NCBI GenBank assembly: GCA_944393345.1
Contig: CALXZW010000074.1
Coordinates: forward strand, 1 to 6,340
Source: an uncultured Clostridia bacterium
GTDB taxonomy: Bacteria > Bacillota > Clostridia > TANB77 > CAG-508
Direction: 5' to 3'
DNA: 6,340 nucleotides
Below, piece by piece: positions 1-5,462 of this stretch. Made by a program: the position numbers and the translations under genes. Positions within the stretch are counted from its first letter, which is position 1. Each line of letters starts with the position of its first letter. The notes beneath the pieces were generated by a model. It made no database searches. It worked only from the letters and a program-made list of their open reading frames with translations, and was not told the DNA's origin.

Positions 1-516
1 AACTTGTTTTTCAAATTTACTTAATGATTTTTCTATATTATTTTGCATTTGCTCATAGTATTCTTTTTTCATTACTGTTTCAAGTGGATCTTCTGCTGTA
101 TTTCCATCAAATGTATCTATTAATTCTGCTCCATCTTCTTCATTGTTATCATATGCTGATATATTTAAAGACAAATATGAATTTAATGGAAGATGTTTTT
201 GACGATTAGAGGTTTTTATTGCAGTAATTAATTGTCTTTCTATACAAATATTTGCAAAAGATTTAAAACTATTTTGCTTATCCGGTACAAAATTTTTAAT
301 TGCTTTATATAAACCTATCATTCCTTCTTGAACAATATCTTCTCTTTCTGCACCAATTAAAAAGTATTTTCCAACTTTCATATTAACTAATTCTTTGTAT
401 TTATCTAGTATATAACTTAATGCTTTTTCATCTCCCGATTTAATTTGTGCAACTATTTCTTCATCTGTTGAATTTTGATATTTATTTGTTGTAAAAAATA
501 CATTTTGCTCTTGCAT
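1..516 (-). CDS. sigH: RNA polymerase sporulation sigma factor SigH (partial, carboxyl end beyond the window)
   Basis: Sigma-70 family factor that directs RNA polymerase to transition-phase and early sporulation promoters. The window holds the first 172 codons, read leftward from ATG at 514-516, with no stop before the edge; B. subtilis SigH is about 218 residues, so region 4 is missing only because the window ends. Sigma region 2 spans roughly residues 18-105. It includes YFLIGAEREDIVQEG (51-65) with GLYKAIKNF (68-76), and the promoter -10 recognition helix around FANICIERQLITAIKT (87-102). RQKHLPLNSY (105-114) matches the SigH signature after region 2, from recalled family sequence. The last residues, KFEKQV, match the entry to region 4. 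GGAGG on the minus strand (528-532) lies 11 nt before the ATG; a nearer GTG is out of frame. A consensus sigma-A promoter lies just upstream, and the gene follows two hydrolase genes with no terminator between. Identification as SigH is firm. Confidence 0.93.
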   Translation of the reverse strand, partial: MQEQNVFFTTNKYQNSTDEEIVAQIKSGDEKALSYILDKYKELVNMKVGKYFLIGAEREDIVQEGMIGLYKAIKNFVPDKQNSFKSFANICIERQLITAIKTSNRQKHLPLNSYLSLNISAYDNNEEDGAELIDTFDGNTAEDPLETVMKKEYYEQMQNNIEKSLSKFEKQV

Positions 517-549
517 TAGTCACATTACCTCCAAAAGTGCTTTTACTGT

Positions 550-578
550 ATTATATCTTTCAAATCCAATTATGTCAA
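550..578 (-). promoter_or_regulatory. Consensus sigma-A promoter of sigH
   Basis: On the minus strand the -35 box TTGACA (573-578) and the -10 box TATAAT (550-555) are both exact consensus and are separated by exactly 17 bp. Transcription would start near 543, giving a leader of about 27 nt to the sigH ATG. The -35 box overlaps the TGA stop (575-577) of the upstream Mbeg1-like gene. Transcription of B. subtilis spo0H from a sigma-A promoter is established; equivalent control here is inferred. I saw no convincing Spo0A box or AbrB site. Confidence 0.82.
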
Positions 579-1651
579 GGCATTATCCTTAGTTTTATGT
601 TGTCTTTTCCAATTTTTAATAATTCATTAAATGTTTTTATCATCATTTTTTTAGTTTCTTTATCTAAATTACTATATGTTTTAAGAATCGTTTTTGCATT
701 TTTAAACCATTGATTTCCTATTTCATTAAAAGTTATCACTTTTTTAGAATTTAATATTTCAAATAAAGTATCTATGAATATTTTTCTTTGATTAGAATCA
801 ACTTCAACTAACCATTTAGTAATTGTTTGATCTATCAATTCACTAGAAGGTGTTAACTCTGCTTCTATAAATTTATCACCTAATACTTGCCAAGAATATA
901 AATCATGTTGCATTATTCCTGTTTGTGTACTTTTTAATATTGTTGTTTTTTCTTTATGGTTTAATAATCTACCAATTATTGAAGTTTGAGGAATATATGT
1001 ATGCACTTTACTTATTATATTTCTATACCCTTCACTTTCTATTACTCTTTCTTGAAATCCTGGTCCATCATTATTATAAATATTTATAATTTTATCTTGA
1101 ATCTTTTTAGAACTAAATGCCGAAGCATATACCGCTAAGTTCCCTCCCTTTGAATGTCCTCCAACTCTTATTAATTTTTTGAATTTCTTTGATATATATT
1201 CTAAATACGAAACAGCATCTACTTGAGATGGTACTAAATCGCAAAAACTCATATACAAGTCTTCTTTCCATCCTATAATTGTTGTATCTGTTCCTCTATA
1301 TGCAACATATATAGTGTCATCAGGTAATATTATTGTTATAGCAGAAAATTGTTTTTCTTGTTCTATATCTATCTTATTTATAAATTTGGTAATATATAAT
1401 TGGCCAAATCTTTTACTATTTGCAAGCATTGGAAATAAATCTATATCTTCTTTTTGCAATATTCTTCCTGATGTTCCTATTGTTTGATATCTGAAAAAAC
1501 ATTCTTTTATTGTAATTTTTTCATCATCTTTAATTAATCCATCAAATGGAAAATATGCAAGTCTTGATAAAATTAAATTATCTACTTCATTAAATTCTAC
1601 TTTTGGTATCTCTATATCTCGCCATTTTAAGTAATCAAAAATATTTGGCAT
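575..1651 (-). CDS. Mbeg1-like (DUF2974) alpha/beta-hydrolase-fold protein
   Basis: 358-residue predicted serine hydrolase of the DUF2974/Mbeg1-like family, whose members look like lipases of unknown substrate. The nucleophile elbow GGHSKGGNLAVYA (164-176) puts the serine at Ser167. Upstream lies YRGTDTTIIGWKEDL (118-132), a class-3-lipase-like block. The family hallmark YNNDGPGF (192-199) supplies a probable acid at Asp195, and IMQHDLYSW (246-254) offers His249 as the probable base. No signal peptide or membrane helix is seen, so it is probably cytoplasmic. The carboxyl third (about 270-358) is helical-looking and Lys-rich, without a motif I recognise. The ATG is preceded by AAGGAG (1660-1665, minus strand) at 8 nt. 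That site overlaps the stop codon of the alpha/beta hydrolase gene 12 bp upstream, which suggests co-transcription and perhaps coupled translation. The TGA stop lies inside the sigH -35 box. The family call is confident; substrate and role are unknown. Confidence 0.86.
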   Translation of the reverse strand: MPNIFDYLKWRDIEIPKVEFNEVDNLILSRLAYFPFDGLIKDDEKITIKECFFRYQTIGTSGRILQKEDIDLFPMLANSKRFGQLYITKFINKIDIEQEKQFSAITIILPDDTIYVAYRGTDTTIIGWKEDLYMSFCDLVPSQVDAVSYLEYISKKFKKLIRVGGHSKGGNLAVYASAFSSKKIQDKIINIYNNDGPGFQERVIESEGYRNIISKVHTYIPQTSIIGRLLNHKEKTTILKSTQTGIMQHDLYSWQVLGDKFIEAELTPSSELIDQTITKWLVEVDSNQRKIFIDTLFEILNSKKVITFNEIGNQWFKNAKTILKTYSNLDKETKKMMIKTFNELLKIGKDNIKLRIMP

Positions 1652-1663
1652 AAATTTTTCTCC

Positions 1664-2545
1664 TTATATATTTTTTATAAAATTAATTATTTGATTTGCT
1701 AGCATTTCTTCTTTTCCAGTATATCCATGATCTGCACCATCTATATATGCTATATCTTTTTTATTATTTTTTATTTTTTTATTTAATATTTTATTTATTT
1801 TTTTTTTTTTTTGCAATATCATTTCATTATCATTTCCCCATCTCATAAATAGCGGCTTATCAATATTATTTAATACTTTTAATTCTTTATCATTTTCATA
1901 ACTTGCAAAATTTATTTCTCTATTATTTTTAGCATATCTTAAAAAAGTTTTTACACTTATTGGATGAATAAATGAATTTAACGGCATAAGATTACTTTCA
2001 TTTCCGGATTTTTCTTCATCTTCTGCTAATTTGATATATCTTTCATAATTTTCCTTAAGATATACCTTTATTGTAGCTGGGATATCCACAAGTGATAACA
2101 GTATTATTCCTTTTATAATTTTCTGATTTTCATTATTTTCTTTTTTTAATTTATTATATGTATATACTACTTTTGTTGAACCTAAACTATGGCCTTGTAA
2201 GTATATATTTTCATAACCTAAATCTTTTAATTTTTCAATAGCTCCAACTATATCATTATATCCTTCTAAAACATCTTCATAAGATGTTCCTGCCAGTTGT
2301 TTTATTTTTTTATCATTATTATGTTTTTTTATGTATCTTACAAGTTCACTTCCCCTGTTATTAAATCCAAAATAATCAATATCATTTTCATTAGCAAATT
2401 TAGCAATAACTTCATCTCTATTTTTAAAGCAATTACTACTCATTCCGTGAACTGCTAATATTACATTCTTCGTCCTACTTTTGCTTTTATATAAAAATCC
2501 ATTTAATAAAAAACCATCTGTTGCTAAAAAATCTATTTTATCCAT
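1664..2545 (-). CDS. Alpha/beta-fold hydrolase
   Basis: 293-residue single-domain alpha/beta hydrolase, probably a cytoplasmic esterase, lipase or peptidase-like enzyme; the substrate cannot be told. Landmarks in order are strand plus oxyanion loop VILAVHGMSSN (28-38), FGFNNRGSE (59-67), the nucleophile elbow LQGHSLGSTK (116-125) with Ser120, a Lys/Glu-rich cap-like insertion (about 145-225), PLFMRWGNDNE (231-241) with Asp239 as the likely acid, and DGADHGYTG (269-277) with His273 as the likely base. The triad is thus complete. The ATG at 2543-2545 has a strong GGAGG (2553-2557, minus strand) at 7 nt. It is the first gene of the leftward unit, and the Mbeg1-like gene starts 12 bp after its TAA stop. 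Its coding strand contains an unbroken run of 15 A (1798-1812) encoding part of a Lys stretch (246-249) between Asp239 and His273. A one-base gain or loss there would cut off the histidine. Confidence 0.86.
   Translation of the reverse strand: MDKIDFLATDGFLLNGFLYKSKSRTKNVILAVHGMSSNCFKNRDEVIAKFANENDIDYFGFNNRGSELVRYIKKHNNDKKIKQLAGTSYEDVLEGYNDIVGAIEKLKDLGYENIYLQGHSLGSTKVVYTYNKLKKENNENQKIIKGIILLSLVDIPATIKVYLKENYERYIKLAEDEEKSGNESNLMPLNSFIHPISVKTFLRYAKNNREINFASYENDKELKVLNNIDKPLFMRWGNDNEMILQKKKKINKILNKKIKNNKKDIAYIDGADHGYTGKEEMLANQIINFIKNI
1798..1812 (-). repeat. A15 homopolymer in the alpha/beta hydrolase coding strand
   Basis: Fifteen consecutive T on the + strand, read as A15 in the mRNA. In the given frame it encodes the end of Gln245, Lys246-249 and the first base of Ile250. 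Read with 14 A, the next codon after the lysines is TAA. Read with 16 A, the frame gives Asn-Lys and then TAA. Either slip therefore ends the protein at about 249-251 residues. It could be a site of replication or transcription slippage, or simply a product of extreme AT bias; a sequencing length error is also possible. Confidence 0.9.
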
Positions 2546-2565
2546 TTTTTGCCCTCCTCATTTGT

Positions 2566-2594
2566 ATAATACTACTCCTTAAATATTTTTTCAA
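2566..2594 (-). promoter_or_regulatory. Predicted sigma-A promoter of the leftward hydrolase unit
   Basis: On the minus strand, -35 TTGAAA (2589-2594) and -10 TATTAT (2566-2571) are separated by 17 bp; each box differs from consensus at one base. The expected start near 2559 would give a leader of only about 14 nt, with the GAGGAGGG ribosome binding site almost at the 5' end. That closeness is unusual and lowers confidence a little. AT-rich sequence also produces such matches by chance. Confidence 0.5.
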
Positions 2595-2621
2595 TATTTT
2601 CAAAAATTTTCTTGTTTTTAC

Positions 2622-2648
2622 TTGAATTTATTTTTCATTTATTATAAT
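2622..2648 (+). promoter_or_regulatory. Possible sigma-A promoter of the DUF4912 gene
   Basis: An exact TATAAT (2643-2648) lies 37 bp before the DUF4912 ATG. The best -35 candidate, TTGAAT (2622-2627), is 15 bp upstream, which is shorter than ideal. Transcription would start near 2655 with a leader of about 31 nt. It faces away from the leftward hydrolase promoter, so 2546-2685 is a divergent promoter region of 140 bp. Confidence 0.42.
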
Positions 2649-2672
2649 ATATATGAAAGTAAGAGATAACAT

Positions 2673-2678
2673 AGGAGG
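2673..2678 (+). promoter_or_regulatory. Ribosome binding site that fixes the DUF4912 start
   Basis: AGGAGG lies 7 nt before the ATG at 2686. An in-frame ATG 33 bp further upstream (2653) has no such site and would translate through this Shine-Dalgarno sequence, so 2686 is taken as the start. Confidence 0.85.
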
Positions 2679-2685
2679 ATTAATA

Positions 2686-3621
2686 ATGCCAAGGAAAACA
2701 AAAGAACAAGAAAAGTTAGAAAATAAGAAAGAAAATGTAGAGAAAAAAAGTACTAAAATTGCAAAAAAAGATTTATCAAAGAAAGAAAAACAAAAAAGCA
2801 CTAATAATAAATCTAAAACAAAAAATATTGAATTAATTACAGAAAAAGAAGAAAAGAATTCCTCTGTTTCTCGTAAAAAATCTTCAAAAGCTACTTCTTC
2901 GAAAACTGAAAAAACTACTAAAATTTCAATTAAAAAGGTTTCTAGTAAAAAAAATATTACAGCAAAATCAAGTAGCAAAAACAAAAAAAGTTCTTTAAAA
3001 AAATCTGAAATTTTAGAATATTATGATTTGCCTTATAGATATAATCAAACAATTGTTAAAGTTTTGGCTCAAACTCCTAGAACTTTATTTATTTATTGGG
3101 ATATATCTGATGAAGATAGAGAAAATTATAAAAAACAATATGGAGATAATTTTTTTGAAACAACTAAACCTATTCTGAAAGTTTATAACGATACTTTACA
3201 TTATAGTTTCGAAGTAGAAATTAATGATTTTGCCAATAGTTGGTATTTACATATCGCAGATAGCAAATGCGATTATAGAGTTGAATTAGGTAGAAGACCT
3301 ATTATAAAAAATGAGAACTTGAATACAGATTATATTTACATTTCTACTTCAAATAAAATTGAATCACCAAATGATAAAATTTTATTTAATAGAGAACAAA
3401 AAATGGTTTATTTTAGAAATGTAAAATCCGGAAATATTTCTGCTAAGTCTATTTCTAATTATTCTAATATTTCTTTTATTAGAAATATGGGAAAAATTTA
3501 TAATATTTATGATTTATATAAAGCAATTTATCAAAATGAAAATATAGAAGAATTTTATAACTTATCTAATCCATCTTCTGGAAATCCTTCTTCTGGAAGT
3601 CTTTCTTCTAAATTCAAATAA
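2686..3621 (+). CDS. DUF4912 domain protein with a lysine-rich amino-terminal tail
   Basis: 311-residue protein in two parts. Residues 1 to about 110 are low-complexity Lys/Ser/Thr/Glu (35 Lys in the first 110), with no hydrophobic segment, and are almost certainly disordered and strongly basic. Residues about 113-250 form a DUF4912 domain, recognised from LPYRYNQTIVKVLAQ (115-129), PRTLFIYWDIS (131-141) and NSWYLHIADSKCDYRVELGRR (184-204). The function of DUF4912 is not established, though such genes are found with glycan-active enzymes, as here beside a GH57 branching enzyme. A role in binding or localising an alpha-glucan or its enzyme is inference. The carboxyl end carries two exact NPSSG repeats and a degenerate third unit (295-309). 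No signal peptide is seen, so it is probably cytoplasmic. The following gene starts 106 bp downstream after a hairpin, so the two are likely co-transcribed. The basic tail could instead bind nucleic acid or a polyanion. Confidence 0.85.
   Translation: MPRKTKEQEKLENKKENVEKKSTKIAKKDLSKKEKQKSTNNKSKTKNIELITEKEEKNSSVSRKKSSKATSSKTEKTTKISIKKVSSKKNITAKSSSKNKKSSLKKSEILEYYDLPYRYNQTIVKVLAQTPRTLFIYWDISDEDRENYKKQYGDNFFETTKPILKVYNDTLHYSFEVEINDFANSWYLHIADSKCDYRVELGRRPIIKNENLNTDYIYISTSNKIESPNDKILFNREQKMVYFRNVKSGNISAKSISNYSNISFIRNMGKIYNIYDLYKAIYQNENIEEFYNLSNPSSGNPSSGSLSSKFK
3568..3612 (+). repeat. Three 15-bp tandem units at the 3' end of the DUF4912 gene
   Basis: Units at 3568-3582 and 3583-3597 differ at one base and each encode NPSSG. 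A diverged third unit at 3598-3612 encodes SLSSK. The array is in frame, so gain or loss of a unit would only lengthen or shorten the Ser/Gly-rich carboxyl tail. Confidence 0.7.
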
Positions 3622-3632
3622 TATTTATATAA

Positions 3633-3672
3633 AAATTAATGAGGCAATAGCAGTTAAAAGTCTCATTAATTT
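3633..3672 (+). promoter_or_regulatory. Hairpin between the DUF4912 and GH57 genes (leaky terminator, attenuator or processing site)
   Basis: The 5' arm 3633-3645 pairs with the 3' arm 3660-3672: 11 Watson-Crick pairs, then one G-T wobble and one C-G pair, around a 14-nt loop. It starts 11 bp after the DUF4912 stop. The 3' arm runs into a T-rich but interrupted stretch (8 T in 3670-3679), which is not a clean U tract. It could be a partial terminator lowering branching-enzyme expression, or an RNA processing or stability element. The structure is direct observation; the role is inferred. Confidence 0.5.
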
Positions 3673-3673
3673 A

Positions 3674-3702
3674 TTGTTTAGTACCATATTGGGAATTATT
3701 TA
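3674..3702 (+). promoter_or_regulatory. Weak candidate promoter of the GH57 gene
   Basis: TTGTTT (3674-3679) and TATTTA (3697-3702) are 17 bp apart, 25 bp before the GH57 ATG. Both boxes are imperfect and such matches are common in sequence this AT-rich. It would matter if the preceding hairpin stops read-through. Confidence 0.22.
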
Positions 3703-3710
3703 CAAATGCA

Positions 3711-3716
3711 AAGGAG
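3711..3716 (+). promoter_or_regulatory. Ribosome binding site that fixes the GH57 start
   Basis: AAGGAG lies 11 nt before the ATG at 3728. The reading frame is open back to a TTG at 3674, but the extra 18 codons precede the ribosome site and are not part of the GH57 fold, which begins almost at once with the HAHLPF motif. Confidence 0.8.
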
Positions 3717-3727
3717 AATTAATAATT

Positions 3728-5311
3728 ATGCAAAAAAAAGGATATGTTAGTTTTATATTACATGCTCACCTTCCATTTATACATCACCCTGAAAGTGATG
3801 ACTATTTAGAAGAATCATGGTTATATGAAGCTATTTCAGAAACATATATACCACTATTAACTAATTTTCAAAAATTAGTTGATGAAGGAGTTAATTTTAG
3901 AATTACAATGTCTATGACTCCTCCTCTACTTTCAATGCTAGATAATAAATTACTTCAAAGAAAATATATTAAATATTTAAAAAAATTAATAGAATTATCA
4001 AAAAAAGAAATTATAAGAACTGCTGGTGATGCTAGATTAAATGAATTATCTAAATACTATTTCGATAGATATTCTAATGATTTACATCTATTTAGAGATG
4101 TTTTTAATTGTAATTTAATAGAAGCTTTTAAACATTTTCAAGATATTGGAGTTTTAGAAATTATAACATGTGGAGCAACACATGGATATTTTCCAATATT
4201 ATATGTTAATGAAAAAACTGTTAAAGCACAAATTGCAGTTGGTGTCCAAACATATGAAAGATATTTTGGTAAAAAACCTCGTGGAATTTGGCTTCCTGAA
4301 TGTGGCTATGTTCCAGAAGCAGATAAATATTTAAAAGAATTTGGTATAGATTATATAATTACAGAATCACATGGTATTTTATATGCTGATCCAACACCTA
4401 TATATGGTACTTTTGCACCAATTGTTTCTCCAGAAGGTGTTATTGCTTTTGGACGTGATATTGAATCTTCAAGACAAGTATGGAGTTCAATTAATGGATA
4501 TCCTGGTGATTTCAATTATCGTGAATTTTATCGTGATATTGGTTATGATGCTGATTACGAATATATAAAACCATATATTGCACACAACGGCGTTAGAGTT
4601 CATACTGGGATTAAATATTATAGAATTACAGGAAAATCAGATTTTAAAGATTATTACAATGTTCAATGGGCAAAAGATTCTGCAGAAAAGCAAGCAGGAC
4701 ACTTTTTAGATTGTAGAACTGCTCAAATAGAAAATTTATCACAATATATGGATACTCCCCCATTTATATTATGTCCTTATGATGCTGAACTTTATGGACA
4801 TTGGTGGTATGAAGGACCTTATTGGTTATACATATTATTTAAAAAAATTTATTATGATGAATGTAATTTCGAGTTGATAACTCCTTCTGAATTTATAGAT
4901 AAATATCCAAACATGCAAGTTTCTTCTCCTTGTCGTTCAAGTTGGGGTGCTAATGGTTATAGTGAAGTATGGCTTAATCCTTCAAATGATTATGTCCATA
5001 GACATCTTCATGTAGCAGGTGATAGAATGTGTGAATTAGCATATTTGTTTCCTAATGCTAAAGGTCTACTAAAAAAAGCTTTAAATCAATGTGCTAGAGA
5101 ACTTTTACTTGCTCAAAGTAGTGACTGGTTATTTATTATTACAAATGGAACTATGGTAGATTATGCTAAAAAAAGAATAAAAGATCATATTGGGCGTTTT
5201 ACCAAACTTTATTATCAAATTAAAAATGATGAAATTGATGAAGAATTTTTAAAAGATATTTCTAAAAAAGATTGTGTATTCCCTGATATTGATTATCATA
5301 TATATAGTTAG
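3728..5311 (+). CDS. GH57 family 1,4-alpha-glucan branching enzyme
   Basis: 527-residue enzyme that cleaves an alpha-1,4-glucan chain and rejoins it as an alpha-1,6 branch, in cytoplasmic glycogen-type polymer synthesis. Motifs in order are HAHLPF (12-17), CGATHGYFP (148-156), GIWLPECGYVPEA (186-198) with Glu191 as predicted nucleophile, GFGRD-type segment FGRDIESSRQVWS (241-253) and NGYPGDFNYREFYRDIG (256-272), CPYDAELYGHWWYEG (349-363) with Asp352 as predicted acid/base, and LLLAQSSDWLF (459-469) in the carboxyl helical domain formerly called DUF1957 (about 415-520). Length and motif order match the roughly 520-residue Thermus GH57 branching enzyme rather than GH57 amylases. Tyr226 (PIYGTFAP) may be the branching-loop tyrosine known in this family. 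No signal peptide is seen. It follows the DUF4912 gene and ends before an intrinsic terminator, making it the last gene of that unit. Branching activity is inferred; some homologues are mainly hydrolytic. Confidence 0.92.
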   Translation: MQKKGYVSFILHAHLPFIHHPESDDYLEESWLYEAISETYIPLLTNFQKLVDEGVNFRITMSMTPPLLSMLDNKLLQRKYIKYLKKLIELSKKEIIRTAGDARLNELSKYYFDRYSNDLHLFRDVFNCNLIEAFKHFQDIGVLEIITCGATHGYFPILYVNEKTVKAQIAVGVQTYERYFGKKPRGIWLPECGYVPEADKYLKEFGIDYIITESHGILYADPTPIYGTFAPIVSPEGVIAFGRDIESSRQVWSSINGYPGDFNYREFYRDIGYDADYEYIKPYIAHNGVRVHTGIKYYRITGKSDFKDYYNVQWAKDSAEKQAGHFLDCRTAQIENLSQYMDTPPFILCPYDAELYGHWWYEGPYWLYILFKKIYYDECNFELITPSEFIDKYPNMQVSSPCRSSWGANGYSEVWLNPSNDYVHRHLHVAGDRMCELAYLFPNAKGLLKKALNQCARELLLAQSSDWLFIITNGTMVDYAKKRIKDHIGRFTKLYYQIKNDEIDEEFLKDISKKDCVFPDIDYHIYS

Positions 5312-5321
5312 TTAAATTTTT

Positions 5322-5354
5322 AAAGACTTATTTGGTTTTAAATAAGTCTTTTTT
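5322..5354 (+). terminator. Intrinsic terminator after the GH57 gene
   Basis: A perfect 12-bp stem (5322-5333 with 5340-5351) closes a 6-nt loop GGTTTT, and a T tract runs through 5349-5354. It begins 11 bp after the GH57 stop. The stem is AT-rich, with two G-C pairs, so efficiency may be moderate. There is no T tract in the opposite direction, so it acts rightward only. Confidence 0.82.
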
Positions 5355-5357
5355 AGC

Positions 5358-5386
5358 ACTTATTTATATTTATTTCATATTATAAT
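5358..5386 (+). promoter_or_regulatory. Possible promoter of the ytxC-like gene
   Basis: An exact TATAAT (5381-5386) lies just after the terminator. The -35 position at 17 bp spacing holds ACTTAT (5358-5363), a poor match. Transcription would start near 5393, with a leader of about 70 nt. The terminator upstream means the gene needs a start point somewhere here unless read-through is substantial. I could not fit a sigma-E or sigma-G pattern with correct spacing. Confidence 0.33.
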
Positions 5387-5445
5387 GTATAAGTTTAAAA
5401 ATTTAGTAGATACTATTAGAAGTTTAAAAACTTTATTAATTCTAG

Positions 5446-5452
5446 AAAGGGG
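5446..5452 (+). promoter_or_regulatory. Ribosome binding site that fixes the ytxC-like start
   Basis: AAAGGGG lies 10 nt before the ATG at 5463. The frame is open back to an ATG at 5385, but that one overlaps the predicted -10 box, lacks a ribosome site and would add 26 residues outside the conserved domain. Confidence 0.72.
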
Positions 5453-5462
5453 AATTTTTTGC

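Noticed and set aside
24..209. Rightward open frame of 61 codons opposite sigH
   Set aside because: It lies antisense to a well-conserved SigH coding region, has no ribosome binding site and is a hydrophobic reading typical of the reverse strand of AT-rich coding DNA.
2633..2658. TTTCAT / ATGAAA inverted repeat flanking the -10 box of the DUF4912 promoter, a possible operator
   Set aside because: Arms of only 6 bp at 14 bp spacing are expected by chance in sequence of this composition.
2628..2984. Leftward open frame of 118 codons, Phe/Leu/Ser-rich and membrane-like
   Set aside because: It is the reverse strand of the Lys/Ser-rich tail of the DUF4912 gene; AAA and GAA codons read backward give Phe and Leu. 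No proper start context.
3674..3727. TTG start extending the GH57 protein by 18 residues
   Set aside because: The ribosome binding site lies inside this extension, the ATG at 3728 is well placed behind it, and the fold begins at the HAHLPF motif.
4371..4568. Rightward open frame of 65 codons inside the GH57 gene
   Set aside because: Out-of-frame shadow within the conserved catalytic domain.
5358..5392. Sporulation sigma-E or sigma-G promoter for the ytxC-like gene
   Set aside because: A partial CATATTAT match to a sigma-E -10 box exists at 5377-5384, but no -35 box occurs at the required spacing.
5391..5433. Repeated AAGTTTAAAAA words and a small AAGTTT/AAACTT palindrome in the ytxC leader, a possible riboswitch
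   Set aside because: The pairing is short and all but one pair per arm are A-T, with no conserved riboswitch core and no terminator or anti-ribosome-site partner.
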